Assembly (NCBI RefSeq): GCF_014251595.1
Contig: NZ_CP059192.1
Location: 45,399-109,398 of the forward strand
DNA length: 64,000 nt
Source of the DNA: Blattabacterium cuenoti
GTDB lineage: Bacteria > Bacteroidota > Bacteroidia > Flavobacteriales > Blattabacteriaceae
Direction: 5' to 3'
The notes beneath the pieces are model-generated. The model made no database searches, was not told where the DNA came from, and was given only the letters and a program-made list of their open reading frames with translations. Numbering within the stretch: position 1 is the stretch's first letter; every line of letters starts with the position of its first letter. Position numbers and translations under genes: made by a program. Shown in pieces: positions 18,061 through 26,704 of the stretch.

Positions 18061-20178
18061 ATGATTCATCATTATTCGTCAAACAGTATAAAAAAAATTT
18101 ATTTTTCTTCTACTTATTCCGATGAAGATATTGAAAATGATAGCTCTACTTCTTCTTATGGATCTGGAGGAAGTGGAACTGGTTCTGGTTATTATGGAGG
18201 ATCTTCAATCAGAAGTAAAACTCCTGTTTTAGATAATTTTGGAAGAGATTTGAATTCTATAGCTATGGAAGGAAAATTAGATCCAGTAGTTGGTAGAGAT
18301 AAGGAAGTTGAACGTGTCTCTCAAATCTTGAGTAGAAGAAAAAAAAATAATCCTCTTCTTATAGGGGAGCCTGGAGTCGGAAAATCTGCTATTGCTGAAG
18401 GATTGGCTTTACGTATTGTACAAAAAAAAGTTTCTAGAGTTTTATATAATAAAAGAGTCGTTGTATTAGATTTAGCTAGTCTAGTTGCTGGAACTAAATA
18501 TAGAGGTCAATTTGAAGAAAGGATAAAGTCTATTATTAATGAATCAGAAAAAAATGCAGGTCTCATTCTTTTTATAGATGAAATTCATACTATGATTGGA
18601 GCAGGAGGAACTACAGGTTCATTAGATGCTTCTAATATATTTAAACCCGCTTTAGCAAGAGGATATATTCAATGTATTGGAGCGACTACACTAAATGAAT
18701 ATAGGCAGTATATCGAAAAAGATGGAGCTTTAGAAAGAAGATTTCAAAAAATTATAGTGCAACCTTCTTCTGAGAAAGAAACTATAGAAATTTTAAAAAA
18801 TATAAAAGGAAAATACGAAAGTCATCATAACGTTATTTATACAGAAAAAGCGATAAAAGCTTGTGTAAATCTTACTGTACGATATATTTCCGATCGTTTT
18901 TTACCAGATAAAGCGATTGACGCTTTAGATGAAGCTGGATCCCGTGTTCATATTAAAAATATAAAAGTTCCACAGGAAATAGTTTTTTTAGAAAAAGAAT
19001 TAGAAAGCATTCGTAAAGAAAAATCTAAAGTTGTTAAAAGTCAAAAATATGAAGAAGCAGCGCGTTTACGTGATACAGAGAAACGTATTGAAAAAAAATT
19101 AATAAAAGCCCAAAAAGAATGGGAAGAATCGTCTAAAAAAAATAAAGAAATAGTATGCGAAGAAAATGTTGAAGAAGTGGTCTCAATGATGAGTGGAGTT
19201 CCTGTAAATAAAATAGCTCAAGCTGAAATGAAAAAATTGAGTAAAATGATAAATATATTAAAAGAAAAAGTAGTAGGTCAAAATGAAGCCGTAGAAAAGA
19301 TAGTTAGAGCAATTCAAAGAAATAGAACTGGATTGAAAGACCCTAATTCACCTATCGGTTCTTTTATTTTTTTAGGACAAACAGGAGTAGGAAAAACTTA
19401 TTTAGCAAAAATTTTTGCCAAAGAATTATTTGATTCAGAAGAATCATTAATTCGTATAGATATGAGTGAATATATGGAAAAGTTTTCTGTTTCTAGATTG
19501 ATAGGGGCTCCTCCAGGTTATGTCGGTTATGAAGAAGGAGGGCAATTAACAGAGATTATACGTCGTAAACCTTATTCTGTAATATTATTGGATGAGATCG
19601 AAAAAGCACATTATGAAGTATTTAATATTTTGTTACAAATATTAGATTATGGATGTGTAACAGATAGTATTGGAAGAAAAATAAATTTTAAAAATACCGT
19701 AATTATTTTTACTTCCAATACGGGGACTCAACAATTAAAAGAATTTGGTCAAGGAATAGGTTTTCACACTCAAGCAAGAAAATTAAATAATTACGTTAAA
19801 AATGTATTCGAACAAGCTTTAAAACGAACTTTTTCTCCTGAATTTTTAAATAGAATAGATGATATTATTATTTTTAATTCGTTAACGAAAGAAAATATAT
19901 CCAAAATAACTTGTATTGAATTGAAAAAAATAATTTTTCATGTATATCATTTAGGTTATGAATTGGTATTATTCCCTGAAGTCATAGATTTTATTAAAAA
20001 AATAGGATTTGATCAAAAATATGGAGCACGTCCTTTAAAAAGAGTGATAGAAAAATTTATCAAAAATCCTATATCAGAATATATAATTAGTGAAAAGTTA
20101 AAAAAAGGAGACAAAATTTCGCTAAAAATGAATAAAAATAATGACAATGTAGAAGTATTGATTCATCAAAAAAAATGA
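18061..20178 (+). CDS. clpC: ATP-dependent Clp protease ATPase ClpC, lacking the N-domain
   Basis: The 705 residues contain the D1 module (GEPGVGKS, residues 102-109), a UVR-type coiled segment (residues about 320-350), the D2 module (GQTGVGKT, 439-446; Walker B VILLDEIEKAH) and an IGF loop (566-568) of the kind that docks on ClpP. ClpC unfolds proteins and feeds them to ClpP. Usual ClpC is about 810-850 residues because of an N-terminal double-repeat domain that binds adaptors and substrates. Here that domain is absent and replaced by a Ser/Gly-rich stretch; no in-frame remnant is present upstream. Both ATPase modules look intact. nth overlaps its end by 4 bases. Confidence 0.95.
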   Translation: MIHHYSSNSIKKIYFSSTYSDEDIENDSSTSSYGSGGSGTGSGYYGGSSIRSKTPVLDNFGRDLNSIAMEGKLDPVVGRDKEVERVSQILSRRKKNNPLLIGEPGVGKSAIAEGLALRIVQKKVSRVLYNKRVVVLDLASLVAGTKYRGQFEERIKSIINESEKNAGLILFIDEIHTMIGAGGTTGSLDASNIFKPALARGYIQCIGATTLNEYRQYIEKDGALERRFQKIIVQPSSEKETIEILKNIKGKYESHHNVIYTEKAIKACVNLTVRYISDRFLPDKAIDALDEAGSRVHIKNIKVPQEIVFLEKELESIRKEKSKVVKSQKYEEAARLRDTEKRIEKKLIKAQKEWEESSKKNKEIVCEENVEEVVSMMSGVPVNKIAQAEMKKLSKMINILKEKVVGQNEAVEKIVRAIQRNRTGLKDPNSPIGSFIFLGQTGVGKTYLAKIFAKELFDSEESLIRIDMSEYMEKFSVSRLIGAPPGYVGYEEGGQLTEIIRRKPYSVILLDEIEKAHYEVFNILLQILDYGCVTDSIGRKINFKNTVIIFTSNTGTQQLKEFGQGIGFHTQARKLNNYVKNVFEQALKRTFSPEFLNRIDDIIIFNSLTKENISKITCIELKKIIFHVYHLGYELVLFPEVIDFIKKIGFDQKYGARPLKRVIEKFIKNPISEYIISEKLKKGDKISLKMNKNNDNVEVLIHQKK

Positions 20179-20810
20179 ATTTCATTTCAAAAAAAATAAG
20201 AATTATTGAAAAAATATTGGATGATTTATTTCCAAATCCCACTAGTACTCTACATTATGTTAATGAATATACTTTATTGATATCCATTTTATTAACTGCT
20301 AGAAGTCAAGATAAAAAAGTTAATGAAATTACAAAAATTCTATTTAGAAAAATAAAGAACCCTATGGACGTAATTTATTTTTCTATTGAAAACATAAAAA
20401 ACATTATAAAAAGTATAGGACTTTACAATAGAAAATCTAAAAATATTTATGATTTATCCATTATACTCATAAATAAATATAATGGGATTATTCCTAAGAA
20501 TATTTCAAAATTAAAATCTTTACCTGGAGTAGGACATAAAACAGCTTCTGTTTTTCTATCGCATGTATGCGATGAATTTGTATTTCCTGTAGACACTCAT
20601 ATTCATAGAATGATGTTTCGTTGGAAACTAAGTAATGGAAAAAATGTACAACAAACAGAACAAGATGCAAAACATGTTTTTAAAAAAAAAAACTGGAAAA
20701 AGTTACATTTTCAAATTATTTCTTATGCTAAAAAATACTCCCCATCTCGAAAATGGAATTCAAAAAAAGATATTATATATCAAGAATTAATAAATCATAA
20801 TTTATTGTGA
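20175..20810 (+). CDS. nth: Endonuclease III-like DNA glycosylase without Fe-S cluster
   Basis: The protein has 211 residues, like E. coli Nth. The helix-hairpin-helix LPGVGHKTA places the catalytic Lys at 122 and VDTH gives Asp140, so removal of oxidised pyrimidines and AP-site cleavage look possible. The C-terminal four-cysteine Fe-S loop aligns without gaps, but its cysteines are replaced by Ser189, Ser196, Asp199 and Leu205. The cluster is therefore lost by substitution, not truncation. It starts within the clpC stop (ATGA) and so is probably translated with it. Confidence 0.93.
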   Translation: MNFISKKIRIIEKILDDLFPNPTSTLHYVNEYTLLISILLTARSQDKKVNEITKILFRKIKNPMDVIYFSIENIKNIIKSIGLYNRKSKNIYDLSIILINKYNGIIPKNISKLKSLPGVGHKTASVFLSHVCDEFVFPVDTHIHRMMFRWKLSNGKNVQQTEQDAKHVFKKKNWKKLHFQIISYAKKYSPSRKWNSKKDIIYQELINHNLL

Positions 20811-20827
20811 TATAATTAAAAAAGGAA

Positions 20828-21175
20828 TTAAAAAGGTAAATCATCAAAATCATCAGAAGATAAAGAAGGAGTAGTGGAAGAAGCTTTGTTTAAAGTTCCT
20901 GTATAATTAGATTCTATTTTCCATCCTTGAATAGAATTAAAATATCTAATAATTCCTTCAGGATTTGTCCATTCTCTTCCCCGAAGATTAATAAAAACTT
21001 TTATTTTATCTTTTGGTTTTATATTTTCTAATAAATCGACTTTATCTTGAATAAATTCAATTAATATATTTTGAGGATATGGTTCTTCAGTGGTAATAAC
21101 TATTTCCCTTTTTCGAAATCCGCTATCAAATTTTTGAATATCAAATAATTTTTTGACTATTCCTGTAATTTCCAT
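20828..21175 (-). CDS. DUF3127 OB-fold-like protein with SSB-type acidic tail
   Basis: The 115 residues match DUF3127, a Bacteroidota family predicted to have a nucleic-acid-binding OB fold: MEITGIVKKLFDIQKFDSG, KREIVITTEEPYPQN, KVFINLRGREW, and a C-terminal WKIE. After a Ser/Thr-rich linker it ends in SSDDFDDLPF, very like the protein-recruiting tip of single-stranded DNA-binding protein (DDDIPF). No experimental function is known to me. It lies at the end of the leftward SPFH/DUF59/M16 group, 5 bases after the SPFH gene. Confidence 0.85.
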   Translation of the reverse strand: MEITGIVKKLFDIQKFDSGFRKREIVITTEEPYPQNILIEFIQDKVDLLENIKPKDKIKVFINLRGREWTNPEGIIRYFNSIQGWKIESNYTGTLNKASSTTPSLSSDDFDDLPF

Positions 21176-21180
21176 GAAAC

Positions 21181-22122
21181 TTAAATTTTATTTTTTTTAT
21201 TATTATTCTTTTTTTTAAGAGTTTCTCCAATTTGGTTCGAAATATTAAATGAAGTAATCATGTTATTTAACATTTCACTAGCTGATCCCGGTGAGTTGGG
21301 TAATAAAATTAAATTAGTTTTTCCATTTTCTCCCATAGATTGAAGAGTATCATAATGTTGAGTGACAACTATCAAAGCAGAAGCTTCTTGTGAATTAATT
21401 CCTGCATTATTTAATACTTCTACTGATTCTAAAATTCCTCTAGCTATTTCTCTACGTTGATCTGCTGTTCCTTTTCCTTGTAATTTTTTACTTTCAGCTT
21501 CTGCCTTTGCTTTGGCCACAATTTTAATTCTATCAGCTTCTGCTTTATATTCAGCAGCTACTTTTTCTCTTTCCGCCGTATTAATACGATTCATAGCCTG
21601 TTTGACTTGTATATCTGGATCAAGATCTGTAACTAATGCTTTAATTATAGAATATCCATAATCTAACATAGATCCTTCTAATTCACCTTTGACGGCAAGA
21701 GCTATATGATCTTTTCGTTCAAAAACATCATCTAAACGCATTTTTGGAACTTCTGCTCTAACAACATCAAATATATAAGAAGTAATTTGAGTGTGAGAAT
21801 TATCCAGTTTATAAAAAGCTTCATATACTTTGTTTTTGATAACTTGGAACTGAACCGATACTTTTACTTTAACAAAAACATTATCTTTTGTTTTGGTATC
21901 GACTAAAACATCCAATTGTTGAATTTTTAATGTAAGTTTTCCTACGATATTATCTACGATAGGAACCTTAAAATTTAATCCAGCATGACGAATACTATGA
22001 AATTTACCCATTCTTTCAAGAATCGCAGCTGTTTCCTGATTCACTATAAAGATAAAACTAGAAAAAATAGATAATATCAAAAGAATCAATATTATATAAA
22101 ATAATAAACTGAAAATACTCAT
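21181..22122 (-). CDS. SPFH/band 7 membrane protein (stomatin/QmcA type)
   Basis: The 313 residues begin with one membrane helix (about residues 5-27), then an SPFH domain (IVNQETAAILERMGKFHSI; VDTKTKDNVFVKVKVSVQF; RAEVPKMRLDDVF) and an Ala/Glu/Lys-rich coiled coil (AEREKVAAEYKAEADRIKIV). This is the stomatin/QmcA arrangement. Such proteins form large membrane rings and often control membrane proteases or lipid domains. Partners are not identified here; the neighbouring DUF59 and M16 genes are on the same transcript but their link is unproven. Confidence 0.9.
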   Translation of the reverse strand: MSIFSLLFYIILILLILSIFSSFIFIVNQETAAILERMGKFHSIRHAGLNFKVPIVDNIVGKLTLKIQQLDVLVDTKTKDNVFVKVKVSVQFQVIKNKVYEAFYKLDNSHTQITSYIFDVVRAEVPKMRLDDVFERKDHIALAVKGELEGSMLDYGYSIIKALVTDLDPDIQVKQAMNRINTAEREKVAAEYKAEADRIKIVAKAKAEAESKKLQGKGTADQRREIARGILESVEVLNNAGINSQEASALIVVTQHYDTLQSMGENGKTNLILLPNSPGSASEMLNNMITSFNISNQIGETLKKKNNNKKNKI

Positions 22123-22132
22123 ATTTAAAAAT

Positions 22133-22447
22133 TTATAACAAACCTAATTCTAAACGAGCTTCTTCACTCATAAACTCCTTACTCCAAGGAGGATCAAATG
22201 TTAAAATTACATCCACTTCTTTTATTTCCTTTATAGATTTAACTTTTTCTTTAACTTCCAAAGGTAAACTTTCTGCTACTGGACAATTAGGTGTAGTTAG
22301 AGTCATTACTATTTTTACTTTATTTTTTTTTGAAACTTGAACATCGTAAATTAAACCTAATTCATAAATATCTACTGAAATTTCCGGATCATATATATTT
22401 TTTAATATAGAAACAATACGTTCTTCTAAAGAATAATCTTGATTCAT
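22133..22447 (-). CDS. DUF59 (MIP18/SufT-like) Fe-S assembly factor
   Basis: The 104-residue protein has the DUF59 core: IYDPEISVDIYELGLIYDV and MTLTTPNCPVAESLP with the single conserved Cys near residue 55. SufT/PaaD-type proteins help mature Fe-S proteins. Flavobacteria often keep this gene in the suf operon; here it stands between an SPFH gene and an M16 peptidase gene. Clients in this window would include ActB and IlvD. Its start overlaps the M16 stop by 4 bases. Confidence 0.88.
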   Translation of the reverse strand: MNQDYSLEERIVSILKNIYDPEISVDIYELGLIYDVQVSKKNKVKIVMTLTTPNCPVAESLPLEVKEKVKSIKEIKEVDVILTFDPPWSKEFMSEEARLELGLL

Positions 22448-23898
22448 TTTTTTTCTTTTAAAGATCCAAATTGATCAAAATAACGAATAGGATAACCTAA
22501 TTTTTTTATATTAGGTAATATATCACTAGCTTTTCCAACTATTATAATTCTACCATTTTTTGTGAAAAAAAACTTTCGGCATGATTGATAAATATCATTT
22601 ATCGTAACTGATTCAATTTTATTTAAATAATTTTTATAAAATCCATTTGGAAGATTATTTTTTAATTCACATATGAAAATATCACTAATTCTATTGGGAT
22701 CTTCAAAATCAAGAATAAATTGACCACTGATCTCTTTTTTCTTAATATTCAATTCTTCCAAAGAAATTTTTTTTTCCGTGATTTTAAAAATTTCTGTAAT
22801 AATATCTTTTATCGCTTTTTCTGTAACTTCATTTCTGACTTGAGTATAAACTGAAAAATAACCGATATTTCTATCAGATTTTAAAATAGAGTAAGCTCCA
22901 TATGTATAAGCTTTTTTTTCTCGAAGTTTTAAGAATAAACGACTTTGAGGTCCCCCTCCCAAAATTCCATTTGCTAATATAGATGAAAAATATTGAGGAT
23001 CATTTTTTTTAAAACAAACCGGTCCACCAAAACAAATAGTAGATTGGGTTAAAGAAGGAATATCCACTATGTCTATTTCTATTTTAGATGGAAGTGTATA
23101 CTCCTTAATTATAGGATTATCTGTATATGCTTTTTTTTCCCATTTAGAAAAATAAAGATCACACAATTTTTCTGCTTCTTTTTGGGATATATCTCCGATA
23201 AAAGAAAGATAGGATATATTGGGTATATAATATTTCTTATATAACTTTTTTAAATCATGAAGTGTTATGTTTTGAATTGTATTACGAGTTTCGTACTCTC
23301 CATAAGGATGATTTTTTCCAAAATATAAAACATTTCGTACGGTTTGTAAAATAGCATTAGGATCTTTTTCTGAAAGTTTAATATCTATAATCCTTTGTTT
23401 GATGATCTTATTTAATTCCTTGGAATTATCAAATTTACTATTCATCAAAATTTCACTCATGATAGAGACAGATTTATTCAAATATTTTTTCATAGTGAAT
23501 ATAGATATTTCAGAAAAAGAAGTATATAAACTACATCCCATATAATCAATAATATCATCTAGTTCTTCTTTAGTATAATATTTTGTTCCAGAACGTAGCA
23601 TTTGACCAAAAACCTTTTTTATTCCAGCTTTATCTTTCTCCAGAAAATCTTTATAATCTAACTCTAACCCAATTCTAACTAAAGGTAGTTTATGATTTTC
23701 AACAATTAAAACTTTTAACCCATTTTTCATTTGAAAAAATTTGGGCTTTTCAATGTTTATAGTTGTCTTTCTTTTTAGAGACTTAGGGGGAATATTACGA
23801 TTCAATGTATGAGCAAACATAATTATTGTATGAAAAAAAATTATTATAGCAAGGATAATTTTTACTAAAAATCTAGTTATCTGATTGATCTGGAACAT
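22444..23898 (-). CDS. M16 family peptidase-like protein, predicted inactive partner
   Basis: The 484 residues have an N-terminal export segment (about 12-31) and two M16 folds. Where active members have HXXEH this one reads GIKKVFGQMLRSGTKYY, so the zinc site is missing. It keeps the second-half R/Y-rich region typical of the family (GGPQSRLFLKLREKKAYTYGAYS). In Bacteroidota, active and inactive M16 proteins are usually encoded in tandem and form heterodimers in the periplasm. Its start lies 26 bases inside the upstream M16 gene, which supports coupled translation and paired function. Confidence 0.9.
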   Translation of the reverse strand: MFQINQITRFLVKIILAIIIFFHTIIMFAHTLNRNIPPKSLKRKTTINIEKPKFFQMKNGLKVLIVENHKLPLVRIGLELDYKDFLEKDKAGIKKVFGQMLRSGTKYYTKEELDDIIDYMGCSLYTSFSEISIFTMKKYLNKSVSIMSEILMNSKFDNSKELNKIIKQRIIDIKLSEKDPNAILQTVRNVLYFGKNHPYGEYETRNTIQNITLHDLKKLYKKYYIPNISYLSFIGDISQKEAEKLCDLYFSKWEKKAYTDNPIIKEYTLPSKIEIDIVDIPSLTQSTICFGGPVCFKKNDPQYFSSILANGILGGGPQSRLFLKLREKKAYTYGAYSILKSDRNIGYFSVYTQVRNEVTEKAIKDIITEIFKITEKKISLEELNIKKKEISGQFILDFEDPNRISDIFICELKNNLPNGFYKNYLNKIESVTINDIYQSCRKFFFTKNGRIIIVGKASDILPNIKKLGYPIRYFDQFGSLKEKK

Positions 23899-25231
23899 TA
23901 TATAAACGGACTCTATTATTTTTATTTAAATATTTATTAGCAACTCTTTTTATATCTTTTATAGTAATTTCTTTATATTTTTCTATATCTGTATTAATTA
24001 AATCAGCATCATGATAATATAAATAATAATGAGATAAATTTGCAGTTATTCCACTCATTGAATAATTATCGGAAATAAATTTTTTTTCGAAATAATTTAT
24101 TTGTTTTTCCAATTCATATTGTGTGATTCCTTTTTCTTTTAAAAGGTCAATTTCCTCATCTATCATTTTGGTTAATTGATCTAATGTAATTCCAGGATTA
24201 ATTAATCCATATACTATGAATATCCCATAATCTTCCATTGTATCTAAAAATGAACCAGCATAAGATGCTATTTGCTTTGTATTTACAATACTTTTCATAA
24301 TTCTAGAACTTTCTCCAGAAGATAACACGTGATCAATAATTTTTAATATATATGAATCTTTATCCGTTAATCTAGGTACTCTATATGATAAAAATACTCC
24401 AGGAACTTTAGTATTTTTATCTATAAACGTGTAAAATATTTCTTTATCCATCGGATCTTCTTCTATTTTTTTCATGATGAAGTTCCTTTTTCCTTTTGGA
24501 ATAGATGAAAAATATTTTTTAATCAATTTTCTAGCTTCATTCATATTAAAATCACCGGACACCACTAATACAGCATTGTTTGGTACATAATAAGTTTTAT
24601 AAAACTCTTTGTAATCATTTTCAGTAGCGGCGTCTAAATCTTGATCAAATCCAATGATTGGATATTTATATGGATGTTTTTTGAATAATAAAGAAGGAAT
24701 TATTTCAGTAATAGCTTTAACATATGGTTGATTTTCTACACGCATTTTTTTTTCTTCTTTGACTACTTCTCTTTGTATATTAATGCTTTCTTCGTCTACT
24801 TTAGCATGAAGCATCCTTTCAGATTCTAACCATAAACCTAATGGAAGTCGATCTGATGGTAATATTTCGTAATAACAAGTTTCATCATGATTTGTATAAG
24901 CATTATTTTTTCCTCCATTAGAAGCTATATATTTAAAATATTCTCCTTTTTTAATATTTTTAGATCCTTCAAACATGAGATGCTCGAAAAAATGAGCAAA
25001 ACCAGATCTACCGGGTGTTTCATTTTTACTTCCCACATGATATAAAACGGAAATAGAGACTAAAGGATTTGTGTTGTCTTGATGTAAAATAACATGTAGT
25101 CCATTTGATAATTTTTCTTCGAAAAATTTAATTTTATATAACTTTTTAAAATTTAAGTTATTAGAACTTAGATCATTCATTGTCATAATTGTTAGCATTA
25201 AGAAAAAAAAATAAAACCTGAACATGTACAT
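23873..25231 (-). CDS. Zinc metalloprotease, M16 family (active subunit)
   Basis: The 452 residues start with a signal-like hydrophobic segment (about 3-18). The zinc motif is HFFEH (HXXEH) near residue 80, with the downstream Glu likely in EVVKEEKKM. The C-terminal M16 half is intact (SSGESSRIMKSIVNTKQIASYAGSF). This is a periplasmic endopeptidase of the pitrilysin/PqqL group that digests peptides or misfolded proteins. Two ATGs (25231 and 25225) are possible starts. It is the first gene of the leftward run ending with DUF3127 and is divergent from actA. Confidence 0.93.
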   Translation of the reverse strand: MYMFRFYFFFLMLTIMTMNDLSSNNLNFKKLYKIKFFEEKLSNGLHVILHQDNTNPLVSISVLYHVGSKNETPGRSGFAHFFEHLMFEGSKNIKKGEYFKYIASNGGKNNAYTNHDETCYYEILPSDRLPLGLWLESERMLHAKVDEESINIQREVVKEEKKMRVENQPYVKAITEIIPSLLFKKHPYKYPIIGFDQDLDAATENDYKEFYKTYYVPNNAVLVVSGDFNMNEARKLIKKYFSSIPKGKRNFIMKKIEEDPMDKEIFYTFIDKNTKVPGVFLSYRVPRLTDKDSYILKIIDHVLSSGESSRIMKSIVNTKQIASYAGSFLDTMEDYGIFIVYGLINPGITLDQLTKMIDEEIDLLKEKGITQYELEKQINYFEKKFISDNYSMSGITANLSHYYLYYHDADLINTDIEKYKEITIKDIKRVANKYLNKNNRVRLYNVPDQSDN

Positions 25232-25306
25232 GAAACAAAATTAAAGACTCACAAAATAAATTTACGAATTTTTTTTTCCAAAAAATGAAATTTTTTTCTT
25301 TTATTT

Positions 25307-25330
25307 TATTTTTGTTCATAATGTTCATAA
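25307..25330 (+). promoter_or_regulatory. Candidate promoter box and tandem repeat upstream of actA
   Basis: TATTTTTG at 25307-25314 fits the TAnnTTTG box, though no good TTG box lies 17-23 bp upstream. It runs into a perfect tandem repeat of TGTTCATAA (25313-25321 and 25322-25330). The repeat would fall at the transcription start of the ACIII operon and might bind a regulator. Confidence 0.4.
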
Positions 25331-25346
25331 CATAAAACGATCTATA

Positions 25347-26666
25347 ATGAAAAGAATTTTGATTTTCATTTTTTCTTTTTCTTTTTTTTTAATAGAAAAA
25401 ATATATGCGGATAACATAAAAGGAGACATCGAAAACGGTATTGATCTTTTTAAAAAAAACTGTACTGCATGTCATTCCATGGAATTAAGTAAAAAAATGA
25501 TAGGACCAGCTTTGCATGGCGTCACTGAAAAAAGAAGTCGTAAATGGTTACATCAATGGATTAAAAATAATAAATCTTTAAGAGAAAGTGGAGATAAGGA
25601 AGCTATAGCGATTTATAAAGAATATGGAAACATAGAAATGAATTCATTTCCTCAATTATCAGAAAAACAAATAGATGATATATTATATTTTATACAAAAT
25701 CCAGATTTAATAAAAAAAAAAGAAAACCATGAAATAAATCATAATGATGATGAAAATAATACGGAAAAAAAAGAAAATAAATTTTTAGTTAAACTCATTA
25801 TTTTTTGTTTTAGCATTTTATCTTTAATTCTAATTTGGATTTTATATAGAATTCAAATTTTAATTAAGTTAGTTAATGAAAATGAAGGAAAAATAAAACC
25901 CTCTATTTTTATAAAGGAAAATTTTATAATAAACATTTTATGTAAAAAAATATTAGGATATGACAAAAGAAAATGGTATTTATTTTCCTGTTTTACAGGA
26001 TTATTTTTGCTATTGGGAATATATGAATGTTGGAATGTTTTAATGAAAATAGATGTAAATAAAGGATATAAACCTAAACAACCTATTCATTTTTCTCATA
26101 AGATTCATTCTGAGATTAATAAAATCGATTGTCAATATTGTCATTCTTCTGCGAAATATGGAAAAATATCTGGAATTCCTTCTCTTAATATTTGTATGAA
26201 TTGTCATATTACCATTCATGAATATAATGGAGATTATTTAGAAAAAGGAAAAAATAGAGATGAATATAATCAAGAAATCCAAAAAATTTATCAAGCTGTA
26301 GGATGGGATCCAGAAACAAGAAAATATTCTAAAAAAACTCATCCTGTTCAATGGATTCGTATTCACAATATGCCAGACTTTGTTTATTTCGATCATTCTC
26401 AACATATCATAACAGGAGAAAAAACAATAAAAAAATTAAAAAAAGTAAATTTAGTATGTAATGCTTGTCATGGTGAAATCCAAAAAATGGATACAGTAAA
26501 GATGTCCAATGATTTTACCATGGAATGGTGTATTTCTTGTCATAGAAAGGTTGAAATAGATGTTCAAAATAAATATTACAAAGAATATTTTCCTAACAAA
26601 AATAAAAACAACAAAATAACTGTTGATATGGTTGGAGGAACAGAATGCGCTAAATGTCATTATTGA
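25347..26666 (+). CDS. actA: Alternative complex III subunit ActA, multihaem cytochrome c
   Basis: The 439 residues start with a signal peptide (about 1-21) and a mono-haem cytochrome c domain (CTACH near residue 38), followed by a membrane helix (about 145-167), another near 210, and a five-haem domain (CQYCH, CMNCH, CNACH, CISCH, CAKCH). There are thus six CXXCH motifs. ACIII oxidises menaquinol and reduces a cytochrome c, replacing the bc1 complex in many Bacteroidota; ActA carries electrons on its periplasmic face. Haem would be attached by the CcsBA protein at 1.4 kb. First gene of actABCDEF. Confidence 0.93.
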   Translation: MKRILIFIFSFSFFLIEKIYADNIKGDIENGIDLFKKNCTACHSMELSKKMIGPALHGVTEKRSRKWLHQWIKNNKSLRESGDKEAIAIYKEYGNIEMNSFPQLSEKQIDDILYFIQNPDLIKKKENHEINHNDDENNTEKKENKFLVKLIIFCFSILSLILIWILYRIQILIKLVNENEGKIKPSIFIKENFIINILCKKILGYDKRKWYLFSCFTGLFLLLGIYECWNVLMKIDVNKGYKPKQPIHFSHKIHSEINKIDCQYCHSSAKYGKISGIPSLNICMNCHITIHEYNGDYLEKGKNRDEYNQEIQKIYQAVGWDPETRKYSKKTHPVQWIRIHNMPDFVYFDHSQHIITGEKTIKKLKKVNLVCNACHGEIQKMDTVKMSNDFTMEWCISCHRKVEIDVQNKYYKEYFPNKNKNNKITVDMVGGTECAKCHY

Positions 26667-26704
26667 TAAAATAAATAAGATGAAAGCGATTAACAAAAAT
26701 TATT

